Shown: one piece after another, positions 21,907 through 34,281 of the stretch
Layout of the letters: the number at the start of each line of letters is the position of its first letter
How positions within the stretch are numbered: the first letter of the stretch is position 1
DNA from: Thermothielavioides terrestris NRRL 8126
Taxonomy: Eukaryota; Ascomycota; Sordariomycetes; Sordariales; Chaetomiaceae
Assembly: GCF_000226115.1 (NCBI RefSeq)
Contig: NC_016457.1
Location: 9,610,001-9,674,000, forward strand
DNA length: 64,000 nucleotides
Reading direction: 5' to 3'
Program-made: the position numbers and the translations under genes
Notes under the pieces: model-generated
What the model saw: the letters and a program-made list of their open reading frames with translations, nothing else
Databases searched by the model: none
Told to the model about the DNA's origin: nothing

Positions 21907-24900
21907 ATGACCACTAAGAGTAGCTTAACTATCACGCTCTAGTCCTATATAGATTGGACCAAGTGGTTTATAGAGCTTAAGCTTATAGCTATAAGCAATA
22001 GTATCTAGGACGAATATAATCTAGATACTCCTAACGAGCTTTAGGATAAGCGACCGAAAGTTCCTTCAGAGGATAAGGCAGTCGAAGAGCTTTGTAAAAA
22101 GCGCGTTAAGGAATTGAGTATCCCTATAGGCTAAGCCCTAGCTTCTACCAAATAAGAGGTTACTACTAAGCTTAAAGCTATATATAAGGAATACCTTGTA
22201 TTTATAGCTATCTAGGAGAGTAGAATAAAGTTATATTCGTTTATCCTCTAGTAGATTATACGTTTTATTTACTAACTTCTATTCAACGCTATATATATCG
22301 TTATTTTAAACGCTAGACTTAGTAGTCCCTAAGCTCTTATTTATAAGCTTTATAAATAGCTTATACCTACTAACGCTTTTATTAAAGATTTAGCCGCTTA
22401 ACAATATATAATAGTACTATAAGAGGTGTATAGAGCAGGTATCAACCTATATAAATGGTACTACTCTTAGAACAAAGCGTACTTATATACAAAGAGCTTC
22501 GATATCCCTAAAGTAGTTGGACCTAGAGTATCTAAATACTTTATCGAGGTAGTCGATTACTAGATCGCCTTAGACTAAGCTCGTCACTAGCTCTTTAAGA
22601 TCGAGGTACTCGAGGCCTAGGGGCGTCCGATTCCTACTCTCGAAGAGCTAGGCGCTTACCTTAGCATTTAGATCGATAATACTACTACTAAGGGGCTTAG
22701 CTATAGCGTATTTACCTCTTTAGAAGTAGCTTAAGGCAATAGTTCTATAGATAGTATAGGCTCTTATAGCTCGAGGCTCTACTTATACCTTTGTAAAGCC
22801 AATAGCAAATATAGATAGAAGCTAGTAGAGTACTAGTTTCTCTAGATAATCATCACTAGGGTAGAGAAAGACTGCTATAAGCTCTTAGAAGTATAGATTA
22901 CTAAGATTAGAGAGCGCTTTAACAAATTAAAGTAGAATTCCCTTTAGAAGAGCCTCTAAAAGCGGTATAGCTCTAGCTCTATAGAGCAAGGGAACTCTAG
23001 ATTAGCTTCTTCTAATAAGATTGTCTATACTGTTATCGACCTAAGCCTCCTAGGCGAAGGAGCTTACTATCTATTTATATTCTCAACTACTATTATCTAC
23101 TACCTCTTTTAGAGTATTCTCCTTAATAACTATACCGCTCTATATATTGTTAATAATAAGAAGCTCCTAGTTCCTAGTATCTTTATACTATTAGGAGACG
23201 GTAACTATATAGAAGTAGGTACTACTACTTTTTCTATTTTAGGAAGAGGAGAGCATATTATAAAAGGAATATTAGATAGAGAGTAGAGGAAAGGAACTAT
23301 AGACCTCTACTTAAAAAACGTCGTTGTAGTAGAGGGCTTTTATACTAATATTATATTAGAGACCACTCTATATATAGCTAGTATCTAGTATTTAGGTCTA
23401 GACTACTCTCTATAGCGTAGAACGCTTAAGAAGAGTATAAAGGTTAAGCAGTTAGTTTATAAGTTCAATATAGTTTTCCTTAAATTGAAGAACCTTTCCT
23501 TTTACTTTTATACTCTCTAACCTTTATAGAGCTTTGTAGGCTTAGTAATAGTGAATACGGTTGTTTATAAAGATAATACAAGGTTGTATATATTATATAT
23601 ACCTTAAAAGAAAGAAGATATCGAGGAGCTCTAGTATAAGAGATTTGGACATCTAGGTTAAAGAGCTCTTTAGGTATTAGCATAGAGCGCAAAGAACGTT
23701 AAGATCTAAGGAACATCGACGATCGAATATAAGGTATATACTCTGTTATATACTAGGGAGTACAATATACTTTATAAGACAGAGTATCGCGCTTTATAGC
23801 TATTTTAATATATCTCCTAGGACCTCTTTTATTTTCTCCTAGGTTTAATAGATCCTAGTACCTCTTCGCGATTAAGGACGAATTTAATAGACAAATCTAG
23901 GCTTTTATACTCTTTAACAAGGGTTAAACTAAGCTCTTTAACACTATTAGAGCTTTTGAACGCTAGGTTAAATAGTAATAGGGACTCAACGTCTGTAAGA
24001 TCTGCTAGGACAACGATATAGGAGTCATCGTACTAGAAGATCGCTAACCAATAGTTTACTAGCTCTAGGTATACAACGAAAGTATCGACTTAGAGCTTAC
24101 GCTAATATATATATTATAGCTAAATAGAGCTTTAGAGTATATAGGACAAGTTTTGTAGCTAAAGAGTATAAAGATACTTATTAACGTGAACTTGCCTACG
24201 AAGCTTTAGCTAGAGGGTATAAAGGTAGTAGCCTTCTTATATACTATTTTGCCTAGCTATACTTATAGTCTTTAGAGCTTTAATAAAGTGCTCTACTTCT
24301 AGTTTAAGAACTACTTTTGTTAGTAGGAACCGACCTTCTACTAGGCGCTAATAGTAGATCTATGCCCCGACTAGTCTAGGATCTTTGTATATAGCTGTAG
24401 AGTATACCCCTTGGATAAGGAGCGTAAAGCTAGGTATTAGAAGAGAGAATTCAAAGTATAGCTATATAGGCGAATCAGGTACCTAGTTGGATATAGAGCA
24501 TTTAACATTTATTGTATCTAGGTGCCTAAGCTCGATAAGGTCATTGTAATAAAGAATATAATATTCGACGAAAGGACCTTTTACTATCTAGGTAAAGAAG
24601 AGCTTCTAGCTTACAAAGTTACTATTGTTAAGGATATAGTAGAGCACTTAGACAAGGGGGTTAAAGAGACCTAGAACGTTAGATTGATTCTTCGAACGCT
24701 CTATAAATTCGAGTATAGAGGACTAACGCTAAAGTCTATTACTATAGTTCCTAAGTGTAAGAGTATACTACTAGGTTAAGACTCGGGGGTAGGGGAAGCG
24801 TAGGCGTAGGGTAGACTCTTAACCCCTAAAATGTTACTAGAACTATAGGCTTAGCTATAGAAAGAGCTTGTAAATAGAAGTAATAATAGAAATAAGGGTC

Positions 24901-27100
24901 TAGTCGATGATTTTAGTACTCTTCTAGAGACTAGTAGAGTATTTAGGGACTTTGGGCTAGTAGTGGCCGTCCTATAAGGCGCTACCCCTAGGAGCGAATA
25001 TAAGGTTTCTTTGCCTATAGAGTACCTAGCTCTGTAAAGCGACTATAAGGCATCTCTGCTTATAGAGCCTCTAGCTCTACAAAGTAAGGAAGAGGATATA
25101 TTCTATAATATAGTAGAATATATAGTAGAGTAGGAAGCTTAGCCTACAAGGTATAAAGCTCTATAAACGTAACCTTCGACTAATAAACTAGTACTAAGCG
25201 TATTAAAACTATAATATAAACCTAAGGAGCCTCTTATACCTATAAGAAGGAGTATATAAATTTGGAAGCTTTTTATAAAAGTATATAAGAATATAGCTTT
25301 AAGTATAGCTTTAGAGTATATATATATTTTCTTTATTAGGTTGTTAGAAATATAGGAAAACCTAGGGTTGAGGTTCTAGACTGATCACCTAGATCTTACT
25401 CCCTAGGAAGCCTATAATAGCAACGAGACGCTCTTCCCTACGTCTTAGGAGGGTATTGAGACGCTCTTCCTAGAGTCGTTCTAAACCCTATATATAGTGT
25501 TTGCTATTGTTGCTAGTTAGATGCCAACGATATATTATAACACTAAGCTCCCCCCTCTTCCAAAGAGCTAGAGAGACTTAGAGAACTATAAGTATAGGAA
25601 GGAGTTTAAGGTGGCTATATATAAGGAGATCCGTAATCTAATAAGCAAGGGAATATAGTAAGAGATTAAGCGAAAGTATATCAAAACGTAGCCTCTACCC
25701 CTGAAATAAGTGTTCGACTATAAGCTTAATAAGGATAGCAACCTTAAGAAGTGCAAAGTATATATCTATATACAAAGCGATCTATAAAACACTAGTAATA
25801 TTGTAAATATATATATAGCTACCCTCGTTATACACTCTTTTTATACTGTTATAGCGCTTATAATATACTTTAACCTCGAAGTAAAGTAGTTCAATATTAA
25901 GTAGATGTTCTTAAACGTAAGAAAGCTAGATATAGAGTAGGTGACTTATAAGCTTCTAGACGAATTTAAGAAACTAGGGATTTGTATAGAGCTTTTGAAG
26001 GCTCTCTATAGGCTAAAGGACTCGCTGCTCCTATAGTATAATAAGTTTTACAATGCTTTTAAAGAGCTTGGCTTATAACCCTCTATAGAAGAACCTTGCC
26101 TATTCCTCAACCCTAAGAAGAAGATAATCTTATCTTCTATATCGACGACTTCTTAGTAGTTTACTATCGAAATAACGCTATAGCTATAGAGCGTATTATA
26201 AAGGGTATTAAAGCGAAGTACAAGGTATATAAGTAAAGCGATGTTGAGCACTTCCTTAGGATTAGGGTTATCTATAACTATAGAGCGTATAAAATCTAGC
26301 TTATATACAACTAGTATATTAAGAAGATTATAAAGAAGTATAGTCTCTCTAATATTATAAACGCTTTAGCAATCTCTCTTTTTACAAAGGAGCTTTGTAA
26401 GTTCGAAAAAGAAGTGTCCTCTAAGTAGGTTAAACTATATTAAGAGCTTATAGGCTCGATCATCTACTCTATAGTTATAATCCAACTAGACGTTACGTTT
26501 ATAGTTGTAAAGCTCTCTTAGTTTCTAACGAATCTAGGACTAGAGTATATTAAAGTAGCGAAACAAGTTATTTAGTATTTATATACTATATACTTCTTTA
26601 GTATATAGTATAGGGGTAAGAGCGTTTACTAGGTGCTCTAGATTATATCCAACGTATTATATAGCGATAACCTAGATATATAACGCTCTTTATAGGGCTA
26701 TATTATAATACTCTTTAGAAGGTTGATCTCTTAGAAGACTATATAGCAAGATACTGTTACTATATCTTCTACTAAGGCGGAGTTGAAAGCTTTATCGCTT
26801 ACTGTAGCTAAGACAATTGCTCTAAAGCGTTTATTTAGGGACTTTACGTTCAAGATTAGAGAGCTTTAAAGGATCTTCTATAATAATTAGTAAACGATTT
26901 AGCTTATAGTAGGAGAGTATACAAGGATTAATACTCGTCTACGCTATATAGATATTTATAATATATAGCTTCGCTAGGAGTATTAGAATAAGTAGTTCGA
27001 TATACTCTACCTCTCTACTATATAGATACCTATAGACGGTTTAACGAAATAGCTTTTAAAGTAGAAGTTCGAGTACTTCTATACTCTATTAAACCTTTAA
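21907..27100 (+). pseudogene. Copia A copy 1 gag-pol, broken by RIP
   Basis: The original start codon survives (ATG ACC ACT AAG at 21907). The RT YIDDFL-type box and the RNase H region are readable near 26130 and 26780-27060. Stops are mostly TAG. The linker between integrase and RT holds two 15-codon repeats at 24993-25082; copy 2 has three. The start-to-end length is not a multiple of three, so at least one indel is present. Confidence 0.9.
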
Positions 27101-28078
27101 GATATATATTAGGTAAAAAAAGAGTAGGAGAGTCAACTATCTTCTTTATAAGGACTATCTACTACTGCTATTCTATACTTTCGCCCTATATATTTTAGCA
27201 ATTAATAAGCTCTATTATTGCTACCTTCCCTAAAGCCGAAGGATCCTCGCCTATATCTCTAACCGCTCTACTAGCTCCATTGTCTATACAACAACCTACT
27301 CTAGTTCCTAGTTATTAACCAATTTGTCGCTCTCTACCTACTTAGAGAGTACCTTCTACGCCTCACTCTTTGTTAACGCTATAGACGTAAAACCAAGGGG
27401 GTTATCTAGGGCTCTACCCTAGGCGACTATAAGGACCTTCTACGCTTACTTCTATACCTATTGCTAAGGCTACTTCTCTACTAGCTCTACTATATCTATA
27501 TCCTTCTACTCTCCCTCCTCCTCGACCTTTTAGAGATCGTTTAAAAGTATACGAAGTATAGGATAAATCTTCTTTATAGCCTATTCGGTGTTAGATAAAG
27601 GGTATAGAGTAGTAGATAGTAGAGACTTACCTTCTAGTCGAAGTCGTTAATAGCTATAGTTAGAGCTTATACCTTCTCTATAGTAGTAGGTAGGATCGGC
27701 TTATAGCTATAGTTAAAGCATTTATAGTACTAGTAGTATACGCTATAGCTATTATAGTTATAGTAGGTTCTATTGTAGGAGCCTACAAAAGCGGTATATA
27801 TATAACCTAGGTATAGGATCTTATACTCTATAGTCATTTGTAGTATATAACTAGAAAGTATATTAGGGCAATATAGTAGTGAGCTAGAAGGAAGAGCATA
27901 TAATTTACTTGACTAGGGGACTATAGTACTAGTTAGAAGAAGGCGTAGTAGGCTCTTTAGAAGCGGTATATAAGGTAGTAGGTTCTACTATAAGCTCTTT
28001 AGCACTGTTACCCTTCTTTGAAAGGGTAGGCGAAAGTATAGGCAATTTATCTAAGAAGATATTAAAGTATAGAGGTAT
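27101..28078 (-). pseudogene. Antisense spliced gene in Copia A copy 1
   Basis: Minus-strand homologue of the gene described in copy 2 (46818-45852). The first exon is again 170 nt (28078-27909), its start now ATA. The first intron donor is degraded (GTAAAT). The second intron keeps a textbook donor GTAAGT and branch CTAAC. A CAA codon here, where copy 2 has TAA, shows that the copy-2 stop came from RIP of a Gln codon. Product unknown. Confidence 0.65.
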
Positions 28079-28377
28079 AGTGGTCTTATACGCTTTAGAG
28101 AACTAGAAATAGTAGTGGTAGTAGCTACTATATACGTAAATAAGAGGATATATATAGGAAGAAGGAAGCTTGAGCTTCTATAGGCAAGAATTTATACCTC
28201 CCTTAGATCTAAGCGCTCTAATTAGCTAGAATCGCGCTTTAGAATTTCTTATAGCTTTATATAACCTACTCCTATATAACCTACTATTTATAAGGATTTC
28301 CTATATTTTAGTTTTTTTCGTAGTTCAGTTGTTCAACTCGCACGTATTTAGGCGCTCTGTTGAACAACTAGGGGGTA

Positions 28378-28575
28378 TGTCACGTTAAGGGTAAGGGGCT
28401 TAGAGCTTAGTATAGCGCACTGGCCATGGTTCCCTACTCCTAGATATATATATACCACGCTTTGTTCAGTCTTTAGCTCTCCTTTGTACTAAAACAACGT
28501 ACTCTCTTTGCATTCCGATGCTCTACTACGATCCCACCGTTGTATCCACACCTCGCAGCTCGCTGTAGCGTGTCA
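28378..28575 (+). repeat. Copia A copy 1, 3' LTR
   Basis: 198 bp, less RIP-changed than the 5' LTR; starts TGTCACGTTAAGGG and ends AGCGTGTCA. Confidence 0.93.
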
Positions 28576-28580
28576 TCAGC

Positions 28581-30062
28581 CTTCTCATCCGGGAAGGTGG
28601 TTAGGAACCGGGACCGACGACGCCCAATCGTGAGCACCGCAACGCCATTGTCCTACCATCATCTGCGCGCTCAGCGGAATGAATTTGGGGTGCAGAGTGT
28701 CTGGGCTGGTTTGGCCCAAACATTCTAATCACGGCTAATCCGAATGTAGCATTTCAGCACTTGCCGCAAACCCAGATCTGCGGTGAACGCGCAATGCATC
28801 GAAACAGACCTGCCAAACTATCGGGGCCGTTCGGGGCCGTCGAGTCGGCGGCCATCGATCCTTTTGTGTACTGGGCCAATGACGATGGATTCCGTCGAGC
28901 GTCCGTCGCAGCTGGTGTTGATAGCTCAGACCGGTTTGACGGCGGTTGAAAACTGTTGGCATGGTTGCGGAGGCAGATAGTTCCTGTGAGCAAGCCAACT
29001 GGCGCAGATCTTGCCGTAGCTGGGAAAGTAAATCATCAGCAGCGGCGCAGGCGGTAGACGGTTTCGAGCACGGGACCATCCGAGGCATATCCGAACAGGT
29101 CGAAGACTCGAAGCTGGGCTCAAAAGCAGCAGTATTTTCAGCAGGATGTCTGCGGAAGCAGACGTGCCGGACGTATCGAGTGTATCCAAGAAAAAGGAAC
29201 AGGATCGGCTTTTGGCAAGAACCATTCCAACATGGCCGAGATGCACTGCATAGTGCATTTAAGGGGTCACGGCTCCGTCATGGGACGATGAGCCATGGCC
29301 CCCTTCCTTCCCCGGTATTCGAGCCCCTTGTACTGAAAAAAGGCTTCGAGACTCGAGCGTCATTAGGACATGCTTGTTGTGGCTCTTGATATTGTTTCTC
29401 GTCAACATCGCAGTTCACGAAACGGGACTCCTTAACTTATACCACCAAGTGGCAAACCAGCTACACTGACTGAGGGCCTAGATGGCCCGTGATACGTTAC
29501 ATGCTCCTTTACAAGTGTACTGCCATTGTCACAGGATTTGGGGCATTCGGGTGAGAATTGAAGACGGACTCGGACGGTACAACACCACAGCACGATGGTA
29601 GCTAACCCGGCAAACCGGCAACACCGGAAACCTGTGGCATCCTCCTGGTGAACGGGACCGAGACTCCAGAACGGAAATAGGTCCGGTGAGCTCTCCTGCC
29701 CAACGTTCCCTCCTACGCGGCATAAGATTATCTAATGAATGGGTTGTTGGACTGACCTTGCGTTCGGTCGGCTTCACGACATCTGGCCCGCGGCAACGAG
29801 TTCCCCGGAACCCCTCCCCAGATTACAGGTATATATATCTGCCTACCAACACCAGTCAAGGTTAGGTCCTTGTTTTGGCCTCCCACGGCAGGCTCCAAGC
29901 CGCACTTCCCGCTGGCCATGCCCACCATTTTGATATATTTGAACGCCCTACCCGTAACCAAGGATATCATATCGTAATGTTCGCTTCCCAGACACGTTTC
30001 CCAGCCCCTAAACTCCAGTTCCCGCTCCCACACATCATATAAAAAGTATAAATACATGTACA
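28581..30062. other. Host intergenic region
   Basis: Normal GC content resumes right after the Copia target duplication. Only short overlapping ORFs occur (for example 28946-29389), without motifs or splice support. It probably contains the 3' untranslated region of the regulator gene that ends at 30063. Confidence 0.4.
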
Positions 30063-32902
30063 TCAGCCCAAAAATTTCGACTCGCCCTGCTGGAACAGCC
30101 AGTCCCGATTCGCATCCACCATGAAGTCAGTGATATTAAACTCGCCAGCCATGACCGCGCCGCCGGCGCCAGCATCGGCGCCATTCCCGCCGTCCGCGCC
30201 GCCGCCGCCCGAGACCCCCGCCGCCGCCGCCGCCATCGCCGGACCGACCGCCAGCCGGGGCACGTTGAAGAAGTCAAACACGTCCAGGTACTCGAGCTCG
30301 TTCGGCGCGGGCGTCCGCGACGCGGGCGTGGCGCTGGCCAGCCGGCTCTGCCACCCGCTAATGATCCCGCCACCACCACCACCACTACCACCACCACCAC
30401 TTCCAGTTGCAGTCCCAGCCCCTCCTCCACCGCCGCCACCATTATTATTGCTCCCCCCGTTGGCGGCCCCCGCAAGCAGCGGCGGGACGTGCCTGGGCTG
30501 GCGGCTGATGAGGAAGTCGAGGTCGAAGGCGGTGCGGCGCATGTCGGCGAGGATGCGGACGCTAGGGGGGTTCTCGGCGGCGGGGCCGTGGCGCTCGCTC
30601 TCGCGGTGCTCGTCGAGGACGCGGCTGAGCAGGCCGCAGTAGCGGGCGGCGACGGGCCAGTAGCGGCCCATGTCGCGCAGGGTGTCGACGAAGGCGGCGA
30701 TCTGGGGGCTGAGCTTGCGCTCGACGGTGCTGCCGTGCACGAGCAGCACGCGGGCGGCGACCCACAGGGTGAAGGCGAAGGGCGGGCCGAGCTTGACCAG
30801 CATGTTGTTGTTGGCGACGACGAACTCGCACAGGGCCGCGATGTTCTCGACCGCCGCGTGGCAGCGCTGGCTGGCCGAGTAGCTGGGCGTGAAGATGGGC
30901 GAGCGCGCCGTCGGGTAGGCGGCCGACGAGTGCAGCCGGATGACGGCCGTGTGGTAGGTCGCGTGCAGCATGACCCAGCCGCAGTTGAGCGTCTTGGCCG
31001 ACGCCGGCTGGAACAGCTTGGCCATGTTGCCGTACTCGCCGGGCAGGCCGAACTTCCAGGCCGCGAGCATGTTGTCGAGCTCCTTGTAGCGCAGCTGCCA
31101 GGTCTCGACGTCGGAGAGCGAGCTGATGTCGACCGGCTCCTTGAGGAACTTGTGGATCTTGGAGAGGATGCCGAGGATCTCGATGTAGTAGCTGAACGCG
31201 CCGAGGTTCTCGGGCTTGTCGACCTCGTGCTCGGAAGAGGACGACGCGCCCCCGCCGCAGAGGCTGCCCGGCTTGCCGTCGTCGGCGCGGAACCAGCGCG
31301 TCTCGACCTTCTGGTTCTTCATCCACAAGTCGTCGCGGCACGGCAGCATGCGGTCGATCTCGCGGTCGTCGATGCCAAAATCGAAGGCCGTCGCGATGGT
31401 GGCGTATCGGTCGAGCAGGTACACCATCCAGAACAGGCGCCGCCGCGACTCCTCCTCGATGAAGTCGCGCGGCTCGGGGAGGATCATGGCGCGCAGCGTG
31501 TAGATGGACGTGTAGCCCGGCGCCACCGAGAACGAGTTGCTCTCCACGGCGAGGCCGAGCTGTACCACGGCCCGCGTGATGAGGGCCATGATGTTCCATC
31601 CCGGCGGGCCGTTGCTGCTTCCGCACAGATCCAGCGCGAGGATGACGAGCGCCTGCAACGACTTGACCGACAGGTGTTCCATGCCGTAGAGCAGCACGCG
31701 CTGCTTGGAGGCGTCGTGGTAGCGCTGCCGGCTGTCCTCGGTCAGGCGCACGTCGGTCGAGAAGCGCAGGGCGGTGGCGACGATGGCGTGCAGCAGGATC
31801 TTGTCCTCCTCGTCGATCACGGACGGGCCAAACAGCGAGTCGAGCGTGGTCTTGCGGTGGAGGATCGGACACCACGTGTTGACGTGCTTGAAGTAGAGGT
31901 CGACCAGCGCGTACAGCAAGTCGTACGGCGGCAGCTCTTGTTCCGACGGTATCGGCCCCGAGTTATGCGTTGCCGCAGAGGGCGAATGCAGCTGGTGGGC
32001 GGCGTTGCTCGTCCCGAAGTACTCCTGAGCGGCGGCGCTGGGCTGCATTCCCGGCTGCATGTGGTGGGCCTGGGGCGATATGCCAGCAACGGCTTGGAAA
32101 CTCTCGGACAAGCCGAAGTCGAGCGACGTCGACGGTTTTTGCAGGAAAAGCGCCGTCTCGGCCTGGGGGGTGCGTATCGTGTCGTGGCCGGGCCGTGAGA
32201 ATATGGACGGGATGGTCTCCCTCGGCGTGCCGTGATCACTCGGCAAGCTGGGATTGCTCCCCTTGACGCTCGGGGCAACAGGATGGTTCGTCAGGGTGCT
32301 GCCGCCGCTCGCCGGGCTGTTGTTGGAGGTCAACGTCTGCAGGATCTCGGAGTGTACCCGAATCTTCTCTTCCAGTTTGTCCAACCGCTGCTCAAGCTCG
32401 CGGCCATAGCCGGCGCGGAGCCCGGGCTTCTTCCGCTCCTTGTACTCGCACAGCGCGCCATTGCGGGTGCACCACCCACACGATGGCTGGCCACGGTCGC
32501 ATTTTACCTGCGCCGGTCAGTCGATTTATTGAACGAAGCCAATCGGGAGTTGTTGGTGGCGGAAAAGGCCGGCCTACTTTCCGCTGCTTGCACAGCTCAC
32601 ACCTGGCGCGGCAGCATCAGCACCTTCCTTGGCCACAGCATTGACTTGACCGAACGGCAGAAGGGAAAGCGAGAGCAACGGCTGATCTGGGCAAGAGCGG
32701 CTGCAAGGACTTACGACACGGAGATGGGCCGTTTTCGCTTGCCGAGGCGAGCCACCTCGTGCGGGTCGTCGTCGTTGTCGACGTCGTCGCCGCTATGCTG
32801 GGCGCCGTCGTCGCTGTCTGCGGGGTCGGCGTGCGCATGATGCGGCGGCGGCGACGTCGGCAATGGATGGCCGTTGTTGGTTCGGGGAGGCTGGGCCTGC
32901 AT
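30063..32902 (-). CDS. Zn2Cys6 fungal transcription factor, candidate L-rhamnose regulator (RhaR/TRC1-like by position)
   Basis: Minus-strand exons 32902-32715, 32602-32578 and 32507-30063 join to 885 residues. The 25-nt middle exon carries the first half of the zinc cluster. After splicing the finger reads C64-x2-C67-x6-C74-x6-C81-x2-C84-x6-C91, a perfect Zn2Cys6 spacing. The preceding KRKRP is a likely nuclear signal. A coiled-coil linker follows (RELEQRLDKLEEKI). The fungal-specific regulatory domain spans roughly residues 210-560 (RRRLFWMVYLLDRYA). The C-terminus is Gly/Ala-rich and probably disordered. It is divergent from L-rhamnonate dehydratase, so a role in inducing the rhamnose genes is likely by context. 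Yeast TRC1 and Aspergillus RhaR are known regulators of that pathway; orthology is not proven here. Confidence 0.88.
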
Positions 32903-34281
32903 CGTGACTGGAGCGCTCCCACGGCGACAGCCCGCCGGCCGCGTCGGCGATCACCACGCGACAAGGGCGTCGCGTGAGACGTTGGAGGACGGAGGCGGGG
33001 GTGGGTGGAGCGCCAGCGAGACCAGCCGGATCCGAGCCGAACTGGCCCTGCTCTGCTGCGTGTACTGCGTATTTCGCGCTTATTGTGGCCCAAATGGCAC
33101 GTGCAGCTACGCAAAGGGTGTGTTTCGCTTTCCAAACGGCCAATGGTTGCCAGCGCGTGGCATGCAGCGTGGTAGCGTGGCAGCGGATGCGCCGTGGAGC
33201 GGTTCGGGGTAATGTTGAGTAGAGCAGCGAGATGGCCGGTCGCCGGTGGAGAGACCTCGGCCGTTTTATCGCGGTGCAAGTGCGCCCGACTCCCACGGGC
33301 CGAAGTCCATCCACCCAGCTACCACGCAGGTCAGGTTTGCGTGGCCCGTGCTTCACTCCGGGTTTCTGGGGATGTTCTGGGGATGCGCGCCCAGTGTGTG
33401 AGAGAAGCGAAATTTCAGGGCCGGATTACGGGCAGAATGCGGGGACCCCGGTTGCACGAGCCAGGTGCCGCCAGTTGTCGAGCTGGAGTTGGTCTCCATC
33501 AAAGCTTCTGCTGACGAAGTTGACAGGTGCGGCTGTCCGATCAATCAGAGAATTCGGCTGCTCCAGTTGACAGCGCTGGAGACAGTCATGCAGCGAATGC
33601 TTGCATGCAGCCGCCCGCGCAGCGATGCACTTCCGAACGCTTGCGTCTGTGGACGCTGAAACCATCGTCAAGCGCCGGAGCACCGGTTCTTCCAGAAAAC
33701 TTCTGTCTTACTCTCAGCGTACATACACTAAGGCACCTTAGGCATGGCTGGTCGGGCCGTTCACTAGCGTCAGGTCCAAGCAACGGACATGAGTTCGCGC
33801 TTCAATTCATCAATGGGGAGTACCTCAGCCGCGGTCACCCGACCTCCGGCATCCACTTAAGTAGCCCCCGGGGAGCGGCGCCCGCAGCGGGCCAATCTAT
33901 ACTAGCAGGAGGTGGGGTTGGCTGGGCTGCCTGCTGGGGGCGACGAATCCAGCTCGCCCGACAGGACGAGCTCCCGGGCTGGCGCTGACACCACACCAAG
34001 TCGACCCCGAACGAGCATGGGCCCGTGGATGCTCCATCGTCGGGATATTACCGCCCGACTCCTACTCGACACCCGCTACAGCCCCACACCCCTCGACTGA
34101 CAAGCACGCTTCAAAGGGGAAAAGGGCCCGCCTCCTTAACCTACCTCCTACCTATACGGTCACCGTCGTTCCCAGATCGGGCATCCTTGCGGTCGTTTGC
34201 CAGACCGGATATCTCGGCCACTAGCCGACGACCCAACTTAACACCCGTGTTGACTGAGCCGTACTCCCTGCTCCTCGGACA
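32903..34281. promoter_or_regulatory. Divergent promoter region between regulator and L-rhamnonate dehydratase
   Basis: 1.38 kb without a convincing ORF, shared by two outward-facing genes. It contains two direct CTGGGG words at 33366-33371 and 33377-33382, and a CCGGGG at about 33868. These fit the CreA/Cre1 consensus SYGGRG for carbon catabolite repression. Confidence 0.45.

Larger units (their letters stand above)
21614..28575 (+). mobile_element. Ty1/Copia retrotransposon, family A copy 1, heavily RIPed
   Basis: 6,962 bp, with target duplication TCAGC at 21609-21613 and 28576-28580. LTRs of 198 bp lie at 21614-21811 and 28378-28575; the 3' LTR is preceded by the G-rich tract CTAGGGGGTA. 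Internal order: gag-pol with integrase before RT (Copia order), then an antisense gene before the 3' LTR. Copy 2 (40310-47316) is collinear throughout. Copy 1 carries more C-to-T/G-to-A changes than copy 2. Confidence 0.95.

Noticed and set aside
30489..32198. Long open frame (569 codons) on the plus strand
   Set aside because: It is the antisense shadow of the Zn2Cys6 factor gene, caused by high GC and third-position bias; its translation has no motif and is rich in Arg/Gly/Val.
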